From Mermis nigrescens (Eukaryota > Nematoda > Enoplea > Mermithida > Mermithidae), in assembly GCA_036768485.1 (NCBI GenBank), contig JAVLUZ010000580.1:331399-395398 (forward strand): DNA of 64,000 nt. Reading direction: 5' to 3'. A model generated the notes under the pieces. It was not told the origin of the DNA. It did no database searches and worked only from the letters and a program-made list of their open reading frames with translations. A program made the translations under genes and the position numbers. This document shows positions 54,301-64,000 of this stretch, piece after piece; positions within the stretch are counted from its first letter, which is position 1, and every line of letters begins with the position of its first letter.

Positions 54301-55920
54301 ATATGTATAAAATTGTCTATGTCCCTGACGCTTATAATTATGCCGCCGATTTACTTTTGCGTCACCCCAAATATGATGAAAATGAGCTAAAGTACAAAGC
54401 TGATAGAAAAGCAATTGGGAATATCGCCAATCTTGAATCCGAAAAGTCAGAGTCGGAAGAGGATGATAATCCACCTGACATACCCACTATGTCAAACACG
54501 AATAGAAATATACCACCGGTATATTATGAGAGAAATATGCTAACAGATGCAGAAAAAGCAGAGAAGCTTACGCTAGCTAAACTGTTGGCAGAGCAACGAC
54601 TTGACCCTGAAATCGTCAAAATCCGCAACTCACTCGATGATCTTTCCAAGAAAAAGAATCGCGATGAATTTTTTGTCTGCGAAGATCTACTTTTTCAACG
54701 TTTTTAACCTAAACGTAACCCCCAAGTCATTTATCTGCTTGTCATACCTAATTCTCTACATCGTTTTACCCTATTAGATTTTCATGACTCAATTTTTGGT
54801 GCTCATTTCTCAGCCCGAAAATTTTGCCCAATATCCAGATGAGATATTAGTGGCCACGAATGGAAAACAATGTTATAGTATGGTGTAAAAATTGCCGCAC
54901 ATGCCTTCAACGTAAAATTTCGTCAATCCCAGCATCGGTACCCCTAAAACCAATTGAAGTCAATGCACCTTTTGATCTGATCGCATGTGATTGTCTTTAC
55001 ATGCCAAAATCTATCTCTGGAAACGACCGAGTAGTTTTTTCATGGATTATCTCACGAAATATGTAGAAGCATTTCCTGTTTCGGACATAAAAGCTACTAC
55101 AATTGCAAATCTTTTGCTACGTGAAATTATACCTAGGCACGGACTGCCTAGACGTTTTTTGACAGATCAAGGTTTCAATTTTACATCAACGTTAGTCGCT
55201 GAGATATGCAAAATCTTGCATATTCAGAAAATTTTTACAACTTTGTACCATCCCTAATGTGATGGTCTGGTTGAGCGTTATAATCAAACGTTGACTGACT
55301 GTTTGTCAAAGCTAAGTGCTCGTGACCAATATGATTGGGAACAGTATCTCCCATTTGCATGGTTTGCCTATCAAGCAACGCCTCAAGCCTCAACAAATTT
55401 ATTGCCTTTTGTCTTACTTTATGGTCAAGAGCCATCTTTTCTGCTAGATATCCAAATCTTAAATGATTTAACCCTCAACCCAGAATTGTCTAACCTAGTT
55501 GAAGCGTACTTAGCCAGCCTAGTTCACTCCCTACGTGACTTACATGAGGCTGCAGCCACTTATTTAGCAAAAGCGCATATGCATCAAAAGCAACAATATG
55601 ATAAAAATGTTTCCGAAACAATCTTTTTGGTTAACAATATCGTTTATCTGAATAACAAAGCAGTTATTCCGTCAAACCAAGGCAAACTTGCTCCTAAGCA
55701 AGTGGGCCCATATCGTATCACTGAATATCCAAATTCAGAAACAGCTCGGATTGTCTATATTCACAATCCGCTTGTGACTCACTTAGTTCATCAAAATAGG
55801 TTATTGCAATTGCCTAAACTGCCATTTTCTCATTTAATTTCGGAGAAACGCGCATATATCCTAGGCGATATCGTGTTAGTTCAGGTCCCATGTCGCCCGT
55901 TTGCCCTGGGATTTTCATAG
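54290..55920 (+). pseudogene. pol: Retroelement integrase, copy 2
   Basis: An acidic linker, then the H2C2 zinc-binding region (FHDSIFGAHFSARKILPNIQ; WCKNCRTCLQRK). The core has FDLIACDCLYMP (first D), MDYLTKYVEAFPV, PRHGLPRRFLTDQGFNFTST (second D) and DGLVERYNQTLTDCLSKL (E). The C-terminal part is one clean 209-codon reading ending KLAPKQVGPYRITEYPNSET and LVTHLVHQNRLLQL. The catalytic D,D,E triad is intact, but three stops and a frame change interrupt it. The last residues (VPCRPFALGFS) replace the longer pol tail of copy 1, and no post-pol ORF follows. Confidence 0.8.
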
Positions 55921-56455
55921 ATTTCGCTACGTGCCTGTAAATAGAAAAATCTTAAATATCGCGCTAAGCAGGACCTCGCTAACTCAAACGTGCCGCTTTT
56001 AAGACTGGTGGTAATTTTTTAATGACTATTCGTACAAAAAAATCTTAGTATTTTAAAAATATCATGCGTATTACAAATATTTCAATAATCTCTTCTCGAA
56101 TGAAAATGAATTTCTTCTAGTCGATATTTAGGCAATAATTTTTACATAAATGATGACTTTCCTAACAGTAAATTTGAGTTCTCTGATTGGAGTCACACAC
56201 ACATCATTATTCGAGATACTTCTGAATCTGATTCTTGATTTCTGATTCTCTTCTTTACCATTTTTTCTACAGAAGGGTGTATTGATAAGCTTTTTTCACA
56301 ATCATGCTAATTAGTGCCCTTTTTGTATTTTTGATGAGAAACTGAGTTGTTCGAATACTTTGATGTGAGATTTGAATGTCGGGATAAATGAAAAAGATCG
56401 AATCTCAAATTTTGCGTATCTTAAAAAGTGCCAGAATAAGTTTGCTTAAGTTGGA
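55921..56455. other. Retroelement 3' junction, no gene seen
   Basis: AT-rich sequence unlike the 3' part of the 29-kb copy. Similarity between the copies stops at about 55900. No LTR recognised. Confidence 0.4.
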
Positions 56456-56810
56456 CCGCAGAAAATGTCATTTCTGACTCGTCGCAAGCTGTAATCGAGA
56501 CTTACGGCAATACAGCAGGCTTTGTCGGCATTAAAGGAGGTCTCTGAAAGCGGAATAGATCCTTCGGACTGCCTCTTACTTCAATCCTCAGAGAGCAATA
56601 TCGAAATGGATGAGCCGTGCATTAAGAAAAAACGCTTGGATCTTACAACCAATTTGTCATCTGAGCTCATCTAAATCGAACGAGAAAAATTTCAAATAAA
56701 ACAGGAGCTCCTTAAGCTTGAAAAGGAAAACTCGCCTGTCAAAAATTAAAACTTGAAGCGCAAATTCGTTATTATTGTGCAAAAACGCTTAAATTGCAAT
56801 CTGAACATGT
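56456..56810 (+). pseudogene. Harbinger-associated Myb/SANT-like protein, C-terminal part
   Basis: Broken reading with ESNIEMDEPCIKKKRLDLTT, then after a stop IEREKFQIKQELLKLEKENS and CQKLKLEAQI. An acidic Ser-rich stretch, a basic patch and a charged coiled coil form the usual C-terminus of the second protein of PIF/Harbinger elements. The N-terminal Myb/SANT fold is not visible. The call depends on the transposase fragment next to it. Confidence 0.4.
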
Positions 56811-57041
56811 ACCTCGTGCACTCTTCCTGAATTGTAATTTGACTTCTGTATTGAATTCTGCTTGAATTTCGTTATTTAAGTTCACAAGTATTACTAAAAA
56901 TTCCGTTTGTTTCTTTTGCGAGATGGACCTTCTATCAAAGCGGTATCGTTCATATAAATCTGTGTCATTCAGTGTATCTAATGGATTATATCTATCTCGA
57001 AAAAAAACCCGTCCTCTCGCTAATTGTTGTTCTATTAACAT
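56772..57041 (-). pseudogene. PIF/Harbinger transposase N-terminal fragment
   Basis: 89 codons on the minus strand: RGRVFFRDRYNPLDTLNDTD, LYERYRFDRRSI. A basic start followed by RxRxNPL--L-D-DLYERYRF resembles the N-terminus of HARBI1-like nucleases. The catalytic core is missing. It faces the Myb/SANT-like remnant at 56456-56810. Confidence 0.55.
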
Positions 57042-57165
57042 TTGTCAGAAAACAGCATTGTTTAGAATAAACTAAAGTTACACTTCGAGCTTAAGCCTGA
57101 CACATAGCAGGTTTAAGTATAAGACACAACTGAGCGCGACGTCAAGCTCAGTAACAGAATAAAAG

Positions 57166-57400
57166 AATATTGCAACCGGCTCGCGCTTAAGCTCGAGATC
57201 AAACTTAAGCTCGAGCTTAAGCTCGAGCTCGCGCTTAAGCTCGAGCTTAACTTCGACATCGCGCTCAACTGAGCTCGAGCTTAAGCTCGAGCTTATGTCC
57301 GAGGTATTGCAACCGATGAGCGCGAGGTTGGCGAATATAGGTCAAGATGATCGCGAGCTCGAGCTTAAGCTCGAGTATTGCAACCGGCTCTTGGAAAATA
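57166..57400. repeat. Palindromic GAGCTTAAGCTC repeats, likely Harbinger end
   Basis: Many copies of the self-complementary 12-mer GAGCTTAAGCTC and shorter CTCGAG pieces, bracketed by TATTGCAACCGGCTC at 57166-57182 and 57376-57390. GAGCCGGTTGCAATA is a common type of Harbinger terminal repeat, and the array lies beside the Harbinger gene fragments. Confidence 0.55.
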
Positions 57401-57804
57401 TTGTATCATAAAGTCTGATCTAATGTAAATAAAATCAAAATTGGCCGAATTATCGTTCTAATCTCAGCCAAAAAACATACGTAGGTACAAATCATTACAA
57501 AGTCTTCCTATTTAATGCATTCTGAACTCGAAAAACGAAACGAAATCAAAAATTACAAACATGCACAAAATGATTTCATCCACCTTTACGATAAATAGTA
57601 AGTTCATTAAATCACTGCATTAAACATTGGAATATTCTCGCTAATGAAAGCACAATGCGCAATAAAAGCGCAAATGCTGACGAATTGATCCTGATTCAGT
57701 CATTCCAATCCCACACATTCAGAAATCACAAAAGCTTCGTCAGCGATGACACGATTTCCGACATTCGGTTGTATAACATTGATACCAATAACGAGATTGG
57801 GGTT
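57401..57804. other. Intergenic, no gene seen
   Basis: AT-rich; nothing recognised before the minisatellite. Confidence 0.4.
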
Positions 57805-57930
57805 CAGAAGAGCGAAGGTATTCACAAGAGCGAAGGTATTCACAAGAGCGAAGGTATTCACATGAGCGAAGGTATTCATAAGAGTGAATGTATTCAGAAG
57901 AGCGAATGTATTCATAAGAGCGAAGGTACA
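57805..57930. repeat. 18-bp minisatellite, first array
   Basis: About seven copies of AAGAGCGAAGGTATTCAC. It translates to KSEGIH repeats in an open frame, but this is repeat sequence, not a supported gene. An inverted array lies at 58660-58785. Confidence 0.85.
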
Positions 57931-57955
57931 AACCGAATTTTTAGAGGCACATAAT

Positions 57956-58057
57956 CACACATGGGCGTGGGGGTCTCTGGACCCCAGAATCTGCCGGACC
58001 CCCGAAAATTGATAATTTCTGCTAGACCCCCCAGAGTTTTCATGCTGCCCATCTATG
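57956..58057. mobile_element. MITE of the CAYAYSTGGGC family, 102-bp deletion derivative
   Basis: CACACATGGGCGTGGGGG to CATGCTGCCCATCTATG, with a perfect 8-bp target duplication CACATAAT (57948-57955, 58058-58065). Only the ends of the family remain. Confidence 0.8.
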
Positions 58058-58065
58058 CACATAAT

Positions 58066-58477
58066 TTATTTAAACGTTAAAATAATATTCAGGTTAAAGC
58101 TGAAATGATATTTTTGTGTATTAAAACATCATCTAAACAGCCATTCAATCGCAATTGTTCGCCAAAAATTCAAAGACAATTTAGAAAATTATAATCGATG
58201 AAGCAGGACGTAAGAACAATCAAATAATGTACCTACCATAATACAACCCCATCCCCTAATTTCATAAACTAATGCTTGAGTATCTAGAGGAACAACAGGG
58301 ATGCAAGCATCATGAAATTTATCCTTAAATTAAAACACGTGATTATACATAGATGAGAAATTAATATACCTATAGCGTGCTTAATTTTTCGACGTTTCCC
58401 AACGAGCTTTGTCCATGTATCAAAAAAATTTAGAGAACGGGAAGGTTTTCAAATATTATTTAAGATTTTATTATTTT
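58066..58477. other. Intergenic, no gene seen
   Basis: AT-rich sequence without recognised features. Confidence 0.4.
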
Positions 58478-58509
58478 TATCAGAAGAGCGAAGGTATTGA
58501 CACGAGCGA

Positions 58510-58662
58510 AGGTTTCTCATCGAGCACTATCCATTGGCATCAAAAAATTGCGAAAAAAACAGAAAAAATTTTTAAAAATTTTATTCTGGGGGGTATTTTT
58601 TCTGGTGGGGGTATTTTGGTTTCTCGTGGGGGTGCATACCCCCAAACCCCACACCGAGGTGT
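58510..58662. mobile_element. MITE of the CAYAYSTGGGC family, partial copy
   Basis: The right half of the family (TCATCGAGCACTATCCATTG to CACACCGAGGTGTG). It is bordered on both sides by pieces of the 18-bp minisatellite (58478-58512 and from 58665), in opposite orientations. Confidence 0.6.
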
Positions 58663-58785
58663 GGTCACTCTTCTGACTACCTTGAATACCTTAGCGCTTG
58701 TGAATACCTTCGCTCTTCTGACTACCTTCGCTCTTATGCATACCTTCGCTCTTGTGAATACCTTCGCTCTAATGCTTCTGACCCA
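58663..58785. repeat. 18-bp minisatellite, inverted array
   Basis: About six copies of GTGAATACCTTCGCTCTT, the reverse complement of the 57805 unit. Confidence 0.8.
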
Positions 58786-60002
58786 ATAACGAGCTCTGTT
58801 CGATTCTAACGAAGTAAGATATCGATTTTCAACTTGCAAAAAAATCTCGAAATTCTTCTAATAATATAAGATTTAAATTATACGACAAAACATTCCAAAC
58901 TCAAAATTGTGACTTAAAATTCCGAGACAATATGTAGTTTTAAACGCTCTATAGATTGATGCATAATACAACAAGGTGAACCTGTTTACAGGTAAGAGAA
59001 ATGTAATTCCTCCCGCGATTTGCATATTCAAATAATTTATCACCAACAAATTAAAAATTTTAAGTTCAACACCAGGACGATTGCTACTAAGTAGAATAAC
59101 ATAAAAACAACATAAAAGAAACATAAAAACAACATAAAAGAATAACATACAAACAACATAAAAAAGTCTGGTCATCTCTGAAAATCTTGAAATAAATGGC
59201 AAAATCTTAAAATTCAAAATTTTTCACTACACGAAAATAAAAATCATTCGCGTCACATTTGATTAAAAAATCTAATATTCTACGATTAGATGTAACTTTT
59301 CATGGAGAACAGAATGAGGTATCACATGACTGGAAATAAACAACAAAACAAATTCATTTTTCCCGCAATTTTAAATTCGATTTGATTCCTTCAATTTAGG
59401 TTTTAAAAAATTTCCAAGCACACGTGTTGACTTTTTTCTTCGGAGAGTTCATAAAAAGAATTTGTATATTTTTTATCCATTAGTTCACTTAAAACAGCGT
59501 GGCAGCTTTTTTGCAAACTTTGAAATTTGCACTTGAATAAAAATGTAAGTTTTGATGCTAAGCAAAAATCTTTGAAAATGGCAGTATGGTCTGGTTAGTA
59601 CTGTTGATCCTGAAAAAATCATCCAAATACGATCAAATCCAAAGATTTTATCAAAGAAATAACCGAAAAAAGTGGCAATTGAAAACATAGGAACACACCT
59701 AAAGTCAAACATATATATATATGGAAGCTACCGCTTCCTATATGATGTATGTAGGCTAGGGAGGTCAGAGAGGGAAAAATTATTTTCAAGCTTGATCTGT
59801 ATTTAACATGCTTTGTACTTAACTGGTACCTACATCACGAAGACTTTACTAAAAATAAATAGTTCTGTGCAGAACTACAGAAAGTTTTGACATATTCATT
59901 ATGTCTTAATCAAATTGGGCAGTTGGCAGCTAGAAAACAGTCACACTTTCAAACTTTTGGGGATACGATTCCCGTTATCCCCACAACTACATGCCTGTCG
60001 AC
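58786..60002. other. Intergenic, no gene seen
   Basis: AT-rich. Holds a short AACAACATAAAA-type repeat at 59095-59165 and a hairpin at 59711-59740 (TGGAAGC-TACC-GCTTCC). Ends with CTGTCGAC, the target duplication of the next MITE. Confidence 0.45.
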
Positions 60003-60261
60003 CATATGTGGGCAGCTCCAAAATTCTGGGGTGCAAGATTTTTCAAATATCAGAAAATAGCCTTTAAAATGGTGGTACGCCGAAAAAACACACCATTTTT
60101 TAACGTTCCTCATCGAGCACTATCCATTGGCATAAGAAAATTGCGAGAAAAACAAAAAAGTTTTAAAAATTGAATTCTGGGTGGGGGGTATTTCAATTTC
60201 TGGGGAGGTATTTTGGTTTTTCAGGGAATGCATACCCCCAAATCCCCCACGCCCAGGTGTG
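60003..60261. mobile_element. MITE of the CAYAYSTGGGC family, copy 5
   Basis: 259 bp, CATATGTGGGCAGC to CACGCCCAGGTGTG, flanked by CTGTCGAC (59995-60002) and CTGTCGAA (60262-60269). Confidence 0.8.
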
Positions 60262-60544
60262 CTGTCGAATATAAATGCGGTTTTACTCATTTAAAATGCA
60301 TTTATGAACTTTCTTTAGCTTCTGTTACTTACATTTCTGGCAGGGAAAATGGATCGAATTCGATTTTAGTATTTTTCTGAGTTAATATATTTTTTCAGTG
60401 AAAAATGAAAAAGGTGATTATCTTTATTGATATCAGAGATGCACAAGGTCAGGGTCGGCAGGAGCGGTTTCTGTTTCTCACTGCAAAATGCTGATTGAAA
60501 ACAAATGTGATTCTGGTCAAAATTAAACGCAAATTAAACCTTAT

Positions 60545-61187
60545 TTGTGGGCATCTCAACATATTTTAAACATTGACTATGGTCCTGTGTCAATCACTGC
60601 AATACTGTACTTAATGTTTGTATTGAAATTGGCGAAATACAATGGTCACGTACTGATAAGCAACTTAGCTGACGTAAGCGCATGCAATCCTAGTTCAGGA
60701 TACTATTTCGTAGATGACAGTGTACTGATTTGGGAAAAAATTAACTTACGTCGTATCTGCCAATACGAATTTAAAGGAGTTTACAATATAACACTTGCAG
60801 ACGCACACTTTATAATCGAAGAACTACAAGGTGCGTTTAGCTTAAAAAACAACGTTTTTTCAATCAGAATTGTCGTCAGTTAATAGGCGGACTAGAAACA
60901 GACCAAGGTGTCTTAATTTGAATTCACTACGTTAACGAATTCAAAACACAATTACAGAACGTGTGATCGGTTCTACCAGCTCAAAAGGACAATCCAGTAA
61001 AAGCTAAACTGATTTTTTTTCTTGAAAATAAATTTTGCGATTTCAAATGCAGAATTTTCAGAATATTTGGCAAGAATTATGCCGACAAGCGCAGAGACAT
61101 TTGGACTTAGTTCGGCAACTACTTAAACTAGACGCCACTCTAGGTATTCGAGCACTCTTACAACGCACTGACATTACTGCAGAATTT
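60545..61187 (+). pseudogene. Envelope-like glycoprotein remnant, upstream part
   Basis: Homologous to the gene at 12741-14330. ADVSACNPSSGYYFVDDSVL and IWEKINLRRICQYEFKGVYN parallel GDISGCHP and IIWDSYPLKSYCKFDKLGTF there. QNIWQELCRQAQRHLDLVRQ and GIRALLQRTDITAEFG parallel KNLWLKLCRSAQGELD and SRILLKRADIHTAFAG. Frameshifts occur at about 60880-61040. The gene is cut exactly at TAEF by a Merlin element and resumes at 62041. Confidence 0.6.
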
Positions 61188-62039
61188 GGCATAATTCTAC
61201 AAAGACGGACCCGTAGTTTCTACACACACACACACAAAGTATACAGTGTTTCATTAATGCGTACTTTGTACAAACACACACAAAGTATACAGGATTTCAT
61301 TAACGCGTAATTTGCACACGCTCACACAGTGTTTCCTTAACCGTACTTTCTACATGACCTGTGGAAACTTTACTGACCAATTAACTTTTATGATAGTCCA
61401 TACTTTCTATAGAGTGCCTAAAAAGACGGACCCGTACTTTCTACAGAATATTTTCCATCTGAGCGGTACCACAAAGCAGTGTTGAAAAAAATAGAAAAAA
61501 TTGTTGGGAATAATCGAAAATGGCTTCATGGAAAGTTATCTGGACGAGTTCATGTGGCGGGAAAGTTTTGGCGCTACCTTCGATTTAGCTTATGTGAATC
61601 TCTTAGCTCACATACGCAAAAAGCACCCCTTTAAACACGTTTTATCCCCTATTGTAAAAAAAACTGTTGACAGACAAATGGGTAAATTTAGAATTCGTTT
61701 AAGTCGCTAAACTAATTAATATATGTTTGTAAGCAATGAAAATTGTTTTTCCATTTTTTTGTGAATACTTCACACTGCTTTGTGATGCCCCTCAAATAGA
61801 AAATGTTCTGTAGAAAGTACGGGCAATCATAATAGTTAATTGGCCAGTAAAGTTTCCAGGGGCCATGTAGAAGCGTTAAGGAAATACTGTATATACCTAC
61901 TTTGTGTGTGCTTGTTAACAAATTACGCGTTAATGAAATCCTGTATACTTTGTGTGTGTGTACAAAGTACGCATTAATAGAACACTGTATACTTTGTGTG
62001 TGTGTAGAAAGTACGAGTTCGTCTTTGTAGAATTATGCC
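61188..62039. mobile_element. Merlin (IS1016-like) DNA transposon, internally deleted
   Basis: 852 bp with ends GGCATAATTCTACAAAGACG and its inverse GTAGAATTATGCC. The inner termini carry CACACACA-rich and AAGTATACAGTGTTTCATTA repeats. CAGAATTT flanks both ends (61180-61187, 62041-62048), a target duplication of 8-9 bp. GGxxxT ends and 8-9-bp duplications are Merlin hallmarks. It lies in an envelope-like gene whose two halves can be read on either side. Confidence 0.75.
61501..61710 (+). pseudogene. Merlin/ISXO2-type transposase C-terminal fragment
   Basis: A 69-codon reading with ESYLDEFMWRESFG, FDLAYVNLLAHIRKKHP. YLDEFMWR is the characteristic last helix of ISXO2-like DDE transposases (Merlin superfamily). 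The catalytic DDE segment upstream is deleted, so the element is non-autonomous. Confidence 0.7.
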
Positions 62040-62040
62040 A

Positions 62041-62226
62041 CAGAATTTTGGTGAGAGGCCATCATGATATGGCCTTGTCAAAACATTGTCAACGTAACTA
62101 GGCACGAAAATTACTCTATAAATGGTTTCTATTATCTGTACCAGCCAGTAAACGTGCAAAACAGATTGATGTTCGTAGTATGTGTCTACTGAAAATGAGA
62201 TTAAACTCATACATATGCTCAAATAG
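62041..62226 (+). pseudogene. Envelope-like glycoprotein remnant, downstream part
   Basis: Continues the gene cut by the Merlin element: EAIMIWPCQNIVNVT parallels DVLMIWPCHRVNTT of the 13-kb gene, then NYSINGFYYLYQPVNVQ, ending at a stop near 62190. The fusion and membrane-anchor part is not found beyond it. Confidence 0.55.
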
Positions 62227-62534
62227 TTGTTTATTATAATTGAGGTAAAAATATAGCTTCCATCAGGGCACCCAGCATCTAAACTACTGAGATAAATTAG
62301 GTTGAAAAACTTATGATTTTATGAATGATGAACCAAAACAAAGAAAAGATCAGATCAATTCTTCGTCGCTCGTCAACTAATAATGTACCTACGTTAGAAC
62401 AATAGGAGGGGGTGCCTTTTAAATTCAACACTGCTCTCAAGTTAGGTGTTTAAATACATAATGATTTTCGACTAACTATTACAAACTAATAGTTTCCTAA
62501 TAATCATAGGTATTTTGTTGGAGCTTAGCTACCG
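62227..62534. other. Intergenic, no gene seen
   Basis: AT-rich sequence without recognised features. Confidence 0.4.
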
Positions 62535-62765
62535 CAAAATTTTGATCCTCCCCAGAAACTAAATTACCCCCCATAATTCAATTTTTGATTTTTTTTGTTT
62601 TTTTTCGCAATTTTTTGATGCCAATGGATAGTGCTCGATGAGAAACTTTGAAAAATGATGTTTTTCACCATACCACCATTTTAAGATTATTTTTTTACCT
62701 CTGAAAAATCTTGCAATCCCCAGAATTTTGGTGGGGGGCGCTCCCCCTTAAATCTGCCTCCAGCC
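62535..62765. mobile_element. MITE of the CAYAYSTGGGC family, reversed copy, eroded ends
   Basis: The interior matches the family in reverse (CCAATGGATAGTGCTCGATG, CACCATACCACCATTTTAAG, CCCCAGAATTTTGGTGGGGG). Terminal bases and target duplication are not clear. Confidence 0.6.
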
Positions 62766-63025
62766 TCATCATTTCGCCGAAAATATCAGGGCTGAACGAA
62801 AAAGAAGTAATAATACAAATAGGAAACAGTAAATGATACCATCTAGTAGAAGCCTCATAAATTGCAAAATATTGAAAATTTTGAACATCTTTGCACTAGC
62901 GGTGAGCAAATGCAGATTCGATTATACGAGTCTTCGCAAAAGGGCGTAAAATTTTTCTCACCAAAAATTGTTTCTGGTGCAAAATTTAGAATGCGAAATT
63001 CATTAGGTCGTACTGGGCCTTGGGG
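62766..63025. other. Intergenic, no gene seen
   Basis: Open readings on both strands overlap here without any supporting motif. Confidence 0.35.
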
Positions 63026-64000
63026 GCCGGTATCACACCTTAAAGTGTCCGGCGCACTCAGAGTGTCTGGCCAGACTCTTTTATGGTACCTTAAAGTGTC
63101 AGGGTTTACATTAAAGTGTCCGGGCCACAATAACGTGCTTAAAAGCGAGAAAAAATGTATTTCAACATTTGGGATAGAGTGGGCATCATATGTAGACAGC
63201 AAAAGGATTGGGTTTAAACCCCCAAAATCGAGAAGTCTCTCCAAATTGAGTAGATCCATAGGACTGAATAATATTCGCATTTTTTGCAGTTATGCTCCAT
63301 CTGACTGCCAGAATTGGGCCTTGTGCCAATCCTAAAGTAGCGGAGCATTTAACAGCCCAAAGTGTTGGGTGGGAGTTCGCCGACCGTTGGAGTGAGGAGT
63401 GCGCAAGCTTTAATTTTTATTCAAAAATTGAAAGAATGCACCCAAAGTGGCTAGAAATCGCAAGTTTTTGCACAAAATCGGGGAGAGGAGAATAAACAAT
63501 TTATGTTTATTTATATTTATATTTTTACATTTACGACTTCGGTTATGGGAATTTCCACCCCCTTGTTACACTGTTATGGATAGTGAAGTAAGCATGGTAG
63601 GCAATATATAAAATGAAGTCTTAGCATGTCTCTTTTGAAATCATGAATCAATGGAACCGTGTGCAGTTTAAATTCACAACGTTTATGACTGAAATTCGTA
63701 TTAATATCGCCGATTTTTTGTCACGAAAAGTTATTTTTATAATCAATTTTATGCAACGAATTCTTCGTAATGCATCGGCTTGCTTGTATTTATGTACCTC
63801 AATACATTGTACAAGGTAAGCATATATATACATGCCTATTTACCTAATTGTACAGCGAGTGATATGCGTGGGGGTATATGCTTATGTATACTCAGTGTAA
63901 CCTGGAGACTTTAAGGCAGCGCCGGACACTTTAAGGTGCGCTTAAACTGTCTGGCCGGACGCTTCAAGTTACCTGGAAGTGTCCGGCCGGACTTACTAAG
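63026..64000. mobile_element. Partial element with inverted GTGTCCGG-rich ends
   Basis: The left block (63030-63135) carries TTAAAGTGTCCGG three times with degenerate forms. The window's right edge (63900-64000) carries the inverse (CCGGACACTTTAAGG, GTGTCCGGCCGGAC). The two look like inverted termini made of sub-repeats, and the element may run past the window. The middle has (TA)-rich DNA and no supported gene. Confidence 0.45.

Noticed and set aside
57655..57954. 99-codon ORF with KSEGIH repeats
   Set aside because: The repeat part is the 18-bp minisatellite; no motif or context supports a gene.
59485..59712. 75-codon aromatic-rich minus reading
   Set aside because: T/A-rich sequence gives Phe/Ile/Lys-rich readings by chance here; no start context or homology seen.

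Overview
This looks like transposon-rich, AT-rich nuclear DNA of an arthropod, most likely an insect and possibly a hemipteran. The evidence is the element mix: Polinton/Maverick genes, Gypsy-type retroelements with chromovirus-like pol, Tc1/mariner, Merlin, PIF/Harbinger and hAT-like MITEs. I see no bacterial operon, rRNA, intact tRNA gene or clear single-copy host gene. Most coding sequence is broken by stops and frameshifts. Intact exceptions are a 159-codon TBP-like ORF (7267-7746), a 141-codon minus-strand ORF (41911-42336) and a few short ORFs.

Layout. 0.15-3.7 kb: a hAT-like element with 8-bp target duplications, holding small MITEs and a palindromic Tc1/mariner derivative that itself holds another MITE. 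4.3-6.5 kb: MITEs, an inverted repeat and a reversed Polinton capsid-gene fragment. 7.0-8.0 kb: the TBP-like ORF between two arrays of a 20-bp repeat. 9.5-10.2 kb: two Polinton structural-gene remnants on the minus strand. 10.3-15.6 kb: a retroelement with the order gag, envelope-like, protease. 16.0-27.4 kb: the main Polinton, plus strand: B-type DNA polymerase, Cys-rich ORF, chromodomain integrase, small ORF, packaging ATPase, three small structural genes, F54H12.2-type capsid gene and adenain-like protease. Two 1-kb LTR-like repeats cut into it. 29.0-37.9 kb: a Gypsy-type retroelement lacking reverse transcriptase and RNase H but carrying an extra ORF after pol with a DEDD 3'-5' exonuclease-like domain. 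38.7-40.9 kb: a third LTR-like repeat (with 4-bp target duplication) and a reversed second copy of the Polinton polymerase end. 41.9-45.6 kb: a different virus-like element with a zinc-finger B-type DNA polymerase and a repeated AAGTCTATAAATA promoter-like motif. 46.5-49.7 kb: a foldback element, a MITE and no clear gene. 49.8-55.9 kb: a more complete copy of the 29-kb retroelement family. 56.4-64 kb: Harbinger remnants, minisatellites, MITEs, a second envelope-like fragment split by a Merlin element, and an inverted GTGTCCGG-rich repeat running out of the window.

The three items most worth following are the TBP-like ORF, the exonuclease-like post-pol ORF, and the 41.9-45.6 kb element with its shared promoter motif. 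Assignments rest on reading motifs by eye; no database search or structure prediction was possible.
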